Of a DNA stretch of 64,000 nucleotides, positions 50,202 through 58,685 are shown piece by piece (the stretch's first letter is position 1; each line of letters opens with the position of its first letter). A program made the translations under genes and the position numbers. The notes under the pieces are model-generated. The model was given only the letters and a program-made list of their open reading frames with translations, had not been told where the DNA came from and made no database searches. The stretch is from Viridilinea sp964592425 (GTDB taxonomy: Bacteria > Chloroflexota > Chloroflexia > Chloroflexales > Chloroflexaceae), in NCBI GenBank assembly GCA_964592425.1, contig CAZQCG010000007.1, forward strand, positions 86,568 to 150,567, read 5' to 3'.

Positions 50202-52652
50202 CTACCCCGCTACCGGTGACGTGATGATCCGTAGAATCCACTGGTCGATGGCCGCGTAGAGACTGTAGAGCAGCACGGCGATTACCAGCCAGCGTCCCCA
50301 GATCCAACCTGCCCAGATGCGCTCGGCATAGATTGCCCAGCAGACACAGATCACCGGCAGCAAGTAGAAGAGTTGTTTGTCAACCATCGAGATCCGGTAA
50401 CCGGCCAGCATAAAGAGCAGGGCCACGCTGCCCCAGGCGCTAAAGACCAGCCAGGGCCATGGGAGGCGGCGTAGCGCAACATAGCCCGGCAGGGTGAAGA
50501 TCAAGGGGATCGCCAGGCCGTAGTAGAGATAATCACCCGGCCAGATGCGGTAATCGAGGTGCGGGACGAACGACCAGAGGTACTGGCCGAAGGGTGGCCG
50601 CTCAACCCCGACACTCTCCGGGCCCTGGGTAAAGACCGTGCCCAGGTAGGGCACGGTCTGGGCGATGATCGGCGGGAGGTACTGACCATAGTAGATCAGC
50701 AGGGCCATGCCGATCGCCACCCCGGCGGCGATCCAGAGCGCCCCGAGGGGCGCTCGCAAGGCGGCCCAGGCTCCACCACGTAGCCCATTCAGCCAGACCA
50801 GGGCTGTCAGCAGCACCAGGAAGAAGCCCATAAAGACGCCGGTCACCGTGTAGATCAGCAAGGTGGCCAGAATGAGCACCGAGAGGGTGATCATCACGCG
50901 CCGCTCGTGCAGGCGTTCATAGCAGCAAAGGATGATCGTATTGCAGACCAGGGTGAGCCAGAGGCCGAAGGCAGTAGGCAGGTTGCCCCAGGCGTGCAGC
51001 AGAAAGGCTACTGGTAGCACGGCATAGGTGATGCCGGCCAGCAGTGCGCCGCGCCGGCTGAGCCCGGCATGCATGGCGATCACGGCGATCAGCACAATCC
51101 GTGTACTGTCAAGCACCAGGCTGGTCAGGTTTGCCGCCATGTCCATGGACATAAAAGGGACAAAGGCAAAGCTCGTAGCCAGCATATGAAACCATGGCGA
51201 GTAGGGGATCACCGGGCGATTCGCGCCCCACTCGGCAGTCGGCATAGTCGTCTCGTTGAGCGGGCTGTGCGTACTGTAGAGCAGCGGCAGTTCGCCGTTG
51301 AGGATCCACTGGGCGCGGGTCATATGCCAGTTGACATCGATGGCGACGAAGTAGGGGAAAATGACGCCGATTGCTTTCAGCCAGAAGCTGAGCATCAGAG
51401 CCAGAAGCAACAGGCTCATAAAGCTTTCGCCCTGCATACGCCCGGCAGTATTGGGAGTCGTTAGCGCTGGTGGCTCGTCCGCCTCGAGCGGCCTACCCAA
51501 CACACGGAAGGTCCAGCGGGTCAGCGGGCGCAGAGTCAAGGCCAGGAGGAGACTAAAGACGGCCAGGGCGGCCAGGCGCGGCAGCATAAAGCTGCTTGGG
51601 AAGCGGTAGGTAGCGAGCATCCAGCCACCCGCCAGCACGGCCAGGCCGACGCCAAGGGCGGCCCAGAATTGTGGCGTGAGGCGGCGTGAGTTGCGGGGTT
51701 GCACCCCACTGAGGAGCAGCTGAAGTGTGCCAAAGGCCCCCAGGACGGTCACCAGGGCCAGCCCGATCCCGCCCAGCGGTGGCATAGCACGCGCCAGGGG
51801 GTTAGTGGCCACAGGTGCAACAACTACTGTGGCCAGGAGTACCCCAAGTGGACGTGGATCGTAATAGACGTTCGAGCGAATGGTCAGGTCGAGCTGCCCA
51901 TCGCGCACCGCCGTCGGCGGAACCAGGAAGTGAATCCGGCGCGGTGTTCCACTTTCAGGCAGCTCTACCAGGGGCCTGCCGCCCGCCAGGATCAGCGCAT
52001 CAAGTGGCTGATCATCAGGGTGGCGTGTGATCACCCCCAGTTCGACCAACCAGGCCCCACGGCCCAGGTTGGGCAGTTGCACCATACTCTCGTCGCGGCT
52101 CCAGCGATAGGTGCGCGCCGGGGCCAGTTCCACCGCACCGACAATGTCACGCGGTGGGAGCGCCCCGCCGACCAGTGGTGCGACCAGGCTTAACCTGAGG
52201 GTCTCGGCGGAGGCCAGATTAGCGGGCAGGCGGGCCAGAATGCTGTCGACCGTACGGCGGGGCATATCGACCCGCACATCGTTCACGGCCACGGCCGCTT
52301 CTTCCAGCATGCCGGGCGGCTGGCCGGGCGCAGCCTGTAACAGGGCGATCCACTCGCCCTGCCGTGCGCCGGGCAATGCCAGGCTCAGCTGGCCAGCTGG
52401 CCAGGTGAACTGCTCGGCGGCGGCGGCGGCATCGATCTCCCGTCCATTGAAGTTATAGAGAAAGGCCGCGTCATAGTCGCCGCCCAGATCAATCCGCACC
52501 GTGGGCCGCACCGCATAGGCGGCGCTACAGACCACGATGGTCAGCAGGGTCAGCAGCAGATAGGGGCGCAGATCGGCAAACTGTGGCATGCTCAGCGCAG
52601 CGCCTGCGCCGTGTTCACGCCGCAAGGTGCCTGGTGCTGGAGAATTGGCCAT
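50202..52652 (-). CDS. Large polytopic membrane protein with beta-rich N-terminal domain
   Basis: The 816-residue product has a membrane anchor (YLLLTLLTIVVCSAAYA), a beta-rich outer domain to about residue 270 ending NVYYDPRPLGVLLATVVV, and then 12 or more membrane helices with DVNWHMTRAQWILNGELPLLYST in an early loop. This matches other GT-C-like surface glycosylation proteins of Chloroflexota. The DPRPLGV segment also occurs at the end of the outer domain of the 1004-residue protein at 18-21 kb, so the two share an architecture. ATG 52652 follows GAGG; M22 is an alternative start. No enzyme activity can be named. Confidence 0.75.
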   Translation of the reverse strand: MANSPAPGTLRREHGAGAALSMPQFADLRPYLLLTLLTIVVCSAAYAVRPTVRIDLGGDYDAAFLYNFNGREIDAAAAAEQFTWPAGQLSLALPGARQGEWIALLQAAPGQPPGMLEEAAVAVNDVRVDMPRRTVDSILARLPANLASAETLRLSLVAPLVGGALPPRDIVGAVELAPARTYRWSRDESMVQLPNLGRGAWLVELGVITRHPDDQPLDALILAGGRPLVELPESGTPRRIHFLVPPTAVRDGQLDLTIRSNVYYDPRPLGVLLATVVVAPVATNPLARAMPPLGGIGLALVTVLGAFGTLQLLLSGVQPRNSRRLTPQFWAALGVGLAVLAGGWMLATYRFPSSFMLPRLAALAVFSLLLALTLRPLTRWTFRVLGRPLEADEPPALTTPNTAGRMQGESFMSLLLLALMLSFWLKAIGVIFPYFVAIDVNWHMTRAQWILNGELPLLYSTHSPLNETTMPTAEWGANRPVIPYSPWFHMLATSFAFVPFMSMDMAANLTSLVLDSTRIVLIAVIAMHAGLSRRGALLAGITYAVLPVAFLLHAWGNLPTAFGLWLTLVCNTIILCCYERLHERRVMITLSVLILATLLIYTVTGVFMGFFLVLLTALVWLNGLRGGAWAALRAPLGALWIAAGVAIGMALLIYYGQYLPPIIAQTVPYLGTVFTQGPESVGVERPPFGQYLWSFVPHLDYRIWPGDYLYYGLAIPLIFTLPGYVALRRLPWPWLVFSAWGSVALLFMLAGYRISMVDKQLFYLLPVICVCWAIYAERIWAGWIWGRWLVIAVLLYSLYAAIDQWILRIITSPVAG

Positions 52653-52716
52653 ACAACCTCAACCAGGGTGCCAGGTCGATCGACGAGGGCCCTCGCTATG
52701 CGCGATGAGACGCCGG

Positions 52717-52725
52717 ATTGTACCA
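52717..52725 (-). promoter_or_regulatory. Extended -10 promoter of the 816-residue membrane protein gene
   Basis: On the minus strand TGG-TACAAT (52725-52717) lies about 65 bases before ATG 52652. It is divergent from the promoter at 52808. Confidence 0.5.
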
Positions 52726-52807
52726 CAGGCCACGCCACGTCGCACACCGCTCAGCCACAGCTCAGGTTGGGCTCAGGAGGTGGCAACCGTGAGCAAGCGC
52801 ATTGCTG

Positions 52808-52816
52808 TGCTATAAT
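52808..52816 (+). promoter_or_regulatory. Extended -10 promoter giving a probably leaderless mRNA
   Basis: TGC-TATAAT, a perfect -10 with TGN extension, is followed after only 9 bases by ATG 52826. Transcription should begin within 0-3 bases of the start codon, and no ribosome site fits. Confidence 0.6.
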
Positions 52817-52825
52817 CGGCCTCCG

Positions 52826-55800
52826 ATGACTGCCGCGCACCTACTTTTGGCCGCCCTGTTGCTGCCACCGCTGCTCTACCTGCCCGGGTGGGCTTTGCAG
52901 CGTCGTATCGGTGCCCCCGCCGATGCTCTCGCCCGTCATTTCGAGCGTTGCGCCATTGGTGCTCTCTGGAGCGGCTGGCTGGCCCTGTTGCTTGCCGACC
53001 TCGGCTGGTTTGCGCCCTGGTTGCACCTGGGCCTGACGAGCCTGGGCATTGGGCTGCTGGCCTTCGGCCCAGGCCCCCGTGCGTTCACCTCTGGCCCGGC
53101 CCAGCCTCATCCGCGCTGGGAGTTACCAGCTTATGCAGTGGTACTGCTGGTGGCGTTGCTGCTTGTCATACGCCCTTTCGAGACGGTGCTGGGTGTGCGT
53201 GATGCCGGAGTCTATGCTGGCACTGGCCTGGCTATTGCCCGCACCGGTGGGTTGGTGCAGCACGATCCCTTGCTGGCCACCTGGGGAGCAGAAGCGCTTG
53301 ATCCTGATCCCAGCGTGGCCGGGCCAGCGCGCCAGGCGATCAGCAATTTTCTCATTGGCCAGCCCCGCGAGCGCTATATCGCTACCCGTCTGCGTGCGGC
53401 TGGCTTTTTTGTCTATGAAGGTCAGTTGATCGAAGGCCGGGTGATCCCCCAGGGTCTGCATCTGCTACCAGCCTGGATCGCCCTGCTGAGTGGCCTGGGT
53501 GGCCCGTTGGCCGGGCTCTTTGCCCCCGGCTTGCTTGGCCTGCTTGGCGTCTGGAGCATTGGGATGCTCGGACGCCGCCTGGCCGGGCCGTGGGTCGGCC
53601 TGCTGGCAATGACCTTACTGGCGCTCAATGGGGTGCAGGTCTGGTTTGCCCGCTACTCAACTGCTGAAACCGTGGCCCAGTTTCTGATCTGGGTCGGGCT
53701 CTACTTCTTCGCCGGGGCCTTTGGTGATGAGCAACAACCCGCCCATCGGCGCATTGCCACGGCGGCCCTGGCTGGCGTGGCGATCGGCCAGGTCGCCCTG
53801 GCCCGGCTCGACTTTTTTCTGCTCGGCCCGGTGGTTGCCTTCCTGCTCTACCTCTGGCTGACACGGCGCTGGGATCGGCGCCATACTGCCCTGGCCCTTG
53901 GCCTGGGCCTGATGCTGCTCTCGGCCGCCCTGCACATCATCTTCATTGCCAGGGCCTATGTCTTCGATACAGCTCACGAGCGTCTCTACCGTGATTATGC
54001 TTTGCCCGCTTTGTTCAGCCTGCCCTTTCTGACCCCTGCTGTGCGCGAGACCTTTCTCAACAGCCCGCGCAGCGCTCTGGTTCGCCCGGTCGATCTGCCG
54101 GGTGGGTTAGAGGCCGGGCCATGGCTGCGCCTGACCGTCGAGTTGGGCCTGGGGTTGGCCCTGCTGGCGGGGCTCCTGACCTTGCGCGCCCGGCCTGGCC
54201 CGCTGCTCAAGCTCGAAGCCTGGCTCATCCAACAGCGCCGTCCTATACTCAACCTGGTGGCTGGTGCCATCCTGCTCCTGGGGGCCTATGCCTACCTGGT
54301 ACGTCCGGCCATCTTTGATGCCGACCTGCTCTTCAATACCCGTGGCGGCTGGGACGATCCGCTGCAACGTGATCCAGCGATTGTGGCCGAGGATGTGCGA
54401 ATCGGCCATATGACCCCCGATGAGGCGCGTACGCTGGCCGGAGTGGTGCTGCAGGGGGCGAATTTCTGGACGGTGGAGCCCGACCTTGCGGCGACAACCG
54501 TGCTTCGTGAGCGCCTCCTGGCTGAACGTGGTGCCTGGCGTGGCCCGTTCAGCAACCAGACTCTGAACTGGCTACGCCTGCAGGGCTATGTTGGTGCGCC
54601 TATTCGTGTGCCAGTGCGGCTCTGGTACAACGAGTACGAGCCTATGAACTGGTGGGAACGCCTGCGCAGCGATCCCGCCGCTTTCACTTCTACTCCGGCA
54701 CCGATCAATCCGAAATATCTGATCCCACTGGCCAACCTGGTTCGTGTAGGCTGGTACCTCTCGCCCCTCGGCATTATGCTCGGCATCGTCGGCTATGCTC
54801 TGTGGTGGCGCTACGGACTCAACCGGGCCTCCTGGCTCTTTCTCAGTGTAGCCCTGGTGGGCACCGTCTTCTATGTACGCCAGACGTATGGCACTTCCGA
54901 CCAGCACTATATCTACATCCTGCGCCGTTTTGTCCCGATCACCTACCCGGCCTTGAGCCTCAGTATGGCCTATGCGTTGGTAAGCCTGGCTGGACTCGGC
55001 GGCATACCCCGCCTGTCTAGATCGTGGCCGGGCGCATTGGGCCGGGCACTTGCCATAGGCATAGCCGCCCTGCTGATCTTTTTTATGGCCTGGACTAACC
55101 GGCCGATCTATGCCCATGTTGAGTATGCCGGGGCATTATCTCAGCTTGCAGACCTGGCGGCCCGCTTTAAGCCGGGGCGCGACGTTTTGCTGATGCGTGG
55201 TGGCGCACCTGTCCATGCCGAGTCGCGTGATGTGCCTGACCTGATCGCCACCCCGCTGCGCTTCATCTATGGCATCGACGCGTTCGCCGTGAAGAGCACT
55301 CAGCCTGGGCGCTACGCCACTGATCTGGCTGCTGCCGCCGAACGCCTGCGTAGTCAGGGCAAAGAGGTCTACCTTCTGCTCAGCGCCTCCGGGGCCGATC
55401 TGGTGTTGCCCGGCTTTGCTCTGGAGCCAGCCAGCAACTTCACGCTCGATCTGCCTGAGTTTGAGCAACTGACTGACCAGAAGCCCCACAATGTCGCCCA
55501 GTTGAGTCTGCCCTTCGCCATCTATCGTCTGGTGCCAACTGAAGCAGGCTTGCTTGCTGCGCTGCCATCACCGCTGGCACCCACCAGCTTTGCCGCCCAG
55601 GTCACTGGGCTTTACCGCCCCGAACAACGCGCCGATGGCACGATCTATGCCTGGACCAACGGCGATGCCACCCTGCGCCTACCCTGGCCCGCAGGCACGC
55701 CATCAAGCGTATTACAGCTCGAACTGGCTGCCGGGCCGCGTCCGGCCCACCTGGGGCTGGCGCAGGTCTGTCTGAGCGCCCTACCCGAAGACGCTCCCTG

Positions 55801-56071
55801 GCCGACCACCAGTGGTACACCAGTGAGCCTGGGTTGTCTCAGTTTAGGCAACGAGCCAGCCATCTATCGCCTGCAGCTAGATCCGGCCCTGCTTCCACCC
55901 ACCTCCAGCGGCAGTTTGCTCGTGCGCCTTGAGAGTGAAGCATGGGTGCCTGCTGCTGAGGATGCCCGCCAGAATGACCGGCGTGCGGTGGGGGTGCAGC
56001 TTGGTACATCTGAGTTGCTCGGCGCAGATCGGGCAGGCTCAGGCCAGGCTCAATGGCATACTGACCGTTGA
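52826..56071 (+). CDS. Very large polytopic membrane protein, GT-C-like
   Basis: The 1081-residue product has about 15 membrane helices. The first large loop carries VLGVRDAGVYAGTGLAIARTGGL, a pattern seen in ArnT/PMT-like membrane glycosyltransferases, where an Asp in this loop is catalytic. A long periplasmic stretch (residues ~500-630) and a C-terminal beta-rich domain (~880-1081) lie outside the membrane. It is probably involved in surface glycan synthesis but the substrate is unknown. The start is ATG 52826; the frame can be opened 8 codons earlier, but that would lie inside the -10 element. The CinA-like gene follows 8 bases after its stop. Confidence 0.78.
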   Translation: MTAAHLLLAALLLPPLLYLPGWALQRRIGAPADALARHFERCAIGALWSGWLALLLADLGWFAPWLHLGLTSLGIGLLAFGPGPRAFTSGPAQPHPRWELPAYAVVLLVALLLVIRPFETVLGVRDAGVYAGTGLAIARTGGLVQHDPLLATWGAEALDPDPSVAGPARQAISNFLIGQPRERYIATRLRAAGFFVYEGQLIEGRVIPQGLHLLPAWIALLSGLGGPLAGLFAPGLLGLLGVWSIGMLGRRLAGPWVGLLAMTLLALNGVQVWFARYSTAETVAQFLIWVGLYFFAGAFGDEQQPAHRRIATAALAGVAIGQVALARLDFFLLGPVVAFLLYLWLTRRWDRRHTALALGLGLMLLSAALHIIFIARAYVFDTAHERLYRDYALPALFSLPFLTPAVRETFLNSPRSALVRPVDLPGGLEAGPWLRLTVELGLGLALLAGLLTLRARPGPLLKLEAWLIQQRRPILNLVAGAILLLGAYAYLVRPAIFDADLLFNTRGGWDDPLQRDPAIVAEDVRIGHMTPDEARTLAGVVLQGANFWTVEPDLAATTVLRERLLAERGAWRGPFSNQTLNWLRLQGYVGAPIRVPVRLWYNEYEPMNWWERLRSDPAAFTSTPAPINPKYLIPLANLVRVGWYLSPLGIMLGIVGYALWWRYGLNRASWLFLSVALVGTVFYVRQTYGTSDQHYIYILRRFVPITYPALSLSMAYALVSLAGLGGIPRLSRSWPGALGRALAIGIAALLIFFMAWTNRPIYAHVEYAGALSQLADLAARFKPGRDVLLMRGGAPVHAESRDVPDLIATPLRFIYGIDAFAVKSTQPGRYATDLAAAAERLRSQGKEVYLLLSASGADLVLPGFALEPASNFTLDLPEFEQLTDQKPHNVAQLSLPFAIYRLVPTEAGLLAALPSPLAPTSFAAQVTGLYRPEQRADGTIYAWTNGDATLRLPWPAGTPSSVLQLELAAGPRPAHLGLAQVCLSALPEDAPWPTTSGTPVSLGCLSLGNEPAIYRLQLDPALLPPTSSGSLLVRLESEAWVPAAEDARQNDRRAVGVQLGTSELLGADRAGSGQAQWHTDR

Positions 56072-56079
56072 GGTTCAGC

Positions 56080-56643
56080 ATGACCCATACGCTCCGTTTA
56101 ACCATCAAAGCCATTCACGCTGCCCCGCCGCGCCTGGTCTACCTCTTCAGCGGGGCGGGCAGCCAGGCCCTCACCTGGCTCCACGCTGTTGCTGGCTCAT
56201 CGCGTAGCGTGCTCGAAGCCAGCGACGCTTATGCGCCCCGCGCCCTCGCCCTCCTGCTTGGTGCCTCCCCGGCGCAGGCGGTCAGTGCGGCGACCGCCGA
56301 AGCGATGGCCGCCCGCGCCTTCGCCCGCGCCGCCATCCTCGCCGAGGCCGACTGGCCGCTGCTTGGGGTTGCCTGCACCGCCGCTATCGCCACCGACCGC
56401 ACCCGGCGTGGGGCTGACCAGGCCTTCGTCGCTGTCTGTGGGGCTGCTGGTACGCACACCTACGCCCTCACTTTACGCGCCGCCGGTAGCAGCGCTGGAC
56501 GCCGCCGTAGCGGCCAGGAGCAACTGGTCAGCCAGTTGGTTATCGCTGCGATCAGTGCAGCCTGCAACCTGCCTACGCTCAGCCTTGTGCTTCGCCCCGG
56601 CGAGAGTCTGAGTGGCCCGGTGGCCTCTGCCACAACAGCGTAA
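56080..56643 (+). CDS. CinA C-terminal-like domain protein
   Basis: The 187-residue product resembles the nicotinamide-nucleotide amidohydrolase (CinA C-terminal) fold: VYLFSGAGSQALTWLHAVAGSSRSVLEASDAYAP near the start, AVSAATAEAMAARAFARA, then LGVACTAAIATDRTRRGADQAFVAVCGA. Proteins with LG..CTAA.ATDR..RG..RA.VA are a divergent branch often annotated as CinA-like; classical CinA hydrolyses NMN or is linked to competence. Catalytic residues are not certain here. ATG 56080 follows GAGG by 6 bases. It is close behind the large membrane protein and 66 bases before nth. Confidence 0.6.
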   Translation: MTHTLRLTIKAIHAAPPRLVYLFSGAGSQALTWLHAVAGSSRSVLEASDAYAPRALALLLGASPAQAVSAATAEAMAARAFARAAILAEADWPLLGVACTAAIATDRTRRGADQAFVAVCGAAGTHTYALTLRAAGSSAGRRRSGQEQLVSQLVIAAISAACNLPTLSLVLRPGESLSGPVASATTA

Positions 56644-56709
56644 CGACCTCTGCTGTACCTGCGCCAGCCTGTGTTAGCATGGAGCTTAAGCTAGCCCCAG
56701 AGGAGCCAC

Positions 56710-57393
56710 ATGCCCGCGTTGCCCGCCGCCGAACCGCAGCCCGCTTTCCCGATCGCTACGGTTATGGCCGTGTTGCATGCAACCATGCCACACTATACGC
56801 GCCCCCTGATCGACCAGATGGGCGACGCGCAGGTGACACCCTTTCGCATCCTCGTGGCCACCATCCTGAGCCTACGCACCCGCGACACCCTCACGGCTGT
56901 GGTGGCCCCGCGCCTCTTTGCCGCCGCCGACACCCCCGAGGGCTTGCTGGCCCTTGGCGAAGCGCACATTGCCGAGTTGATCTACCCGGTCGGTTTTTAC
57001 CGCAACAAGGCGCGCAGTCTCGTGCAGATCAGCCAGATCTTGCTCGCACAGCACGCTGGCCAGGTTCCACCCGATCTCGACCAGTTGCTGAAACTACCCG
57101 GCGTCGGGCGCAAAACGGCCAATCTGGTGCTTGCCGTCGGCTTTGGACTGCCCGCCATCTGTGTTGATATCCATGTCCACCGTATCTGCAACCGCTGGGG
57201 CTACGTCGCTACCCGTGATCCCGAGGCGACCGAAATGGTTCTGCGTGCGCAACTGCCACCGGAACACTGGATCCCAATCAACAACCTCCTGGTCACTCTT
57301 GGCCAAAACCTCTGCCACCCGACCTCACCGCGCTGTTCGAGTTGCCCGGTTGCCGCACACTGTGCCCGCATCGGCGTGCGCAAAAGTAGATAA
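56710..57393 (+). CDS. nth: Endonuclease III
   Basis: The 227-residue product is an HhH-GPD DNA glycosylase/AP lyase for oxidised pyrimidines. It has the helix-hairpin-helix LKLPGVGRKTANLVLA with the catalytic lysine, the catalytic aspartate in VDIHVHRICNRWG, and a full [4Fe-4S] motif, C-x6-C-x2-C-x5-C, near the end (CHPTSPRCSSCPVAAHC). It removes damaged bases and nicks the abasic site in base-excision repair, the same pathway as nfo at 47.7 kb. It is followed 20 bases later by the DUF2064 gene. Confidence 0.96.
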   Translation: MPALPAAEPQPAFPIATVMAVLHATMPHYTRPLIDQMGDAQVTPFRILVATILSLRTRDTLTAVVAPRLFAAADTPEGLLALGEAHIAELIYPVGFYRNKARSLVQISQILLAQHAGQVPPDLDQLLKLPGVGRKTANLVLAVGFGLPAICVDIHVHRICNRWGYVATRDPEATEMVLRAQLPPEHWIPINNLLVTLGQNLCHPTSPRCSSCPVAAHCARIGVRKSR

Positions 57394-57413
57394 AATCCGA
57401 AACCCCGCTTTGT

Positions 57414-58067
57414 ATGTCAAACCAACTCCCCCTTTTGATCATTATGGCCAAGCAGCCGCTGGCTGGCCAGAGCAAGACCCGCCTCTGCCCACCGCTGAGC
57501 CACGCGGCGTCCGCTGCTGTCGCCGAGGCTATGTTGCTTGACACCCTCGACCTGGTTCAGCGCGTGCCTGGCGTACAGCCAGCGCTTGCCTTTGCGCCAC
57601 CCGGGAGCGCGGCCTATTTCGCTGCGTTGGATCCCACGCTGCACCTGATCGACCAGGGCGAAGGCGGCCTGGGCGAGCGCCTGGCCCATGTCACAACAAC
57701 TGCCTTTGCCGAAGGTGCCCCGGCTGTCGCTGTTCTCGCCAGCGATAACCCCTCCGTCCCTGCAGCCTACCTCTCACGGGCCTTTCGTCTACTCGACACC
57801 TACGACCTCGTGCTTGGTCCAAGCGAAGACGGTGGCTACTACCTGGCCGCCCTACGCAGCCCCGCGCCGGAGGTCTTCACCAGGGTGCCCATGAGTTGCC
57901 CCGACACCTTCGCCACGACCCTCGCCGTTGCGGCTGAACTTGGGCTGCAGGTTGCCCGCCTGCCCTCATGGTACGACGTTGATACTGCCGCCGACCTGCG
58001 TCGGCTGGCCGCCGACCTGGCCCCCTTACCGCATGTGCGCACCGTGCTCGCTAGCCTGCACACTTGA
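57414..58067 (+). CDS. DUF2064 family protein (TIGR04282-type nucleotidyl/glycosyltransferase)
   Basis: The 217-residue product has a Rossmann-like nucleotide-diphosphosugar-transferase fold: IIMAKQPLAGQSKTRLCPPL near the start, the metal-site ASDNPSVPAAYLSRAFRLL, LGPSEDGGYYLAAL, and the WYDVDTAADLRRL ending. Close relatives are annotated as TIGR04282-type glycosyltransferases; the substrate is not known. The usual DNP or DCP metal-binding motif is seen as ASDNP. It lies between nth and pth with short gaps, probably one transcript. Confidence 0.88.
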   Translation: MSNQLPLLIIMAKQPLAGQSKTRLCPPLSHAASAAVAEAMLLDTLDLVQRVPGVQPALAFAPPGSAAYFAALDPTLHLIDQGEGGLGERLAHVTTTAFAEGAPAVAVLASDNPSVPAAYLSRAFRLLDTYDLVLGPSEDGGYYLAALRSPAPEVFTRVPMSCPDTFATTLAVAAELGLQVARLPSWYDVDTAADLRRLAADLAPLPHVRTVLASLHT

Positions 58068-58081
58068 AATGGATCACTGGC

Positions 58082-58648
58082 ATGTGGTTGATCGTTGGCC
58101 TGGGCAACCCGGGCGCACAGTACACTCGAACTCGCCACAACCTTGGCTTTGAGGCTGTGGAGACCCTGGCGACACGTCATGGCCTCGCCTTTCGGGCGAA
58201 ACGGGCGAACAGCGAAATTGCCGAGGGCACCCTTGCCGGTCAGCGTGTGGCTCTCGTCAAACCGCAGACCTTTATGAACCTGAGCGGGCAGGCCGTCTCG
58301 GCTCTGCGCAGTTGGTACAAGATCGACCCGCAACATGAATTGCTGGTCGTTTATGATGACCTGGATCTGCCCTTCGGTAAGTTGCGCTTCCGCGAGCGCG
58401 GCAGCGCCGGCACGCACAACGGCATGCGCTCGATCATCGGCCAGCTTGGCTCAGGCGAGTTCCCCCGTCTGCGCGTCGGCATCGATAGGCCGCCTGGCAA
58501 GATGGATGCCGCTGCCTACGTGCTCAGCCGCTACAGCCCCGAGCAGGCCGCACAACTACCCGACCTGCTCGCAACTGTCGCCGACGCGCTTGAACTGCTG
58601 CTTCGTGAGGGCATCGCTACAGCCATGAATCGTTACCACGCCCTCTAA
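58082..58648 (+). CDS. pth: Peptidyl-tRNA hydrolase
   Basis: The 188-residue product starts MWLIVGLGNPGAQYTRTRHNLGF, the Pth N-terminal motif with the catalytic histidine. It then has LVKPQTFMNLSGQAV and VVYDDLDLPFGKLRFRERGSAGTHNGMRSI, which carry the other active-site residues. Pth releases peptides from prematurely dropped peptidyl-tRNA. ATG 58082 is chosen over a TTG 18 bases upstream that would overlap the previous gene's stop. Length is normal and it is followed by a hairpin shared with arsS. Confidence 0.97.
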   Translation: MWLIVGLGNPGAQYTRTRHNLGFEAVETLATRHGLAFRAKRANSEIAEGTLAGQRVALVKPQTFMNLSGQAVSALRSWYKIDPQHELLVVYDDLDLPFGKLRFRERGSAGTHNGMRSIIGQLGSGEFPRLRVGIDRPPGKMDAAAYVLSRYSPEQAAQLPDLLATVADALELLLREGIATAMNRYHAL

Positions 58649-58677
58649 GGTTTCCTCTCGCTCACGGCGAGACAACC
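58649..58677. terminator. Hairpin between pth and arsS (terminator or bSECIS candidate)
   Basis: TCTCGC (58656-58661) and GCGAGA (58667-58672) pair around a TCACG loop, with outer GGTT/AACC pairing, starting at the pth stop. It can end both convergent transcripts. On the minus strand it begins 13 bases after the arsS UGA and its loop starts 19 bases after it, a spacing also compatible with a bacterial SECIS element. Confidence 0.6.
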
Positions 58678-58685
58678 GCACCACT

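Noticed and set aside
53049..53429. Overlapping plus-strand frames inside the 1081-residue membrane protein gene
   Set aside because: They are out-of-frame shadows without starts or motifs.
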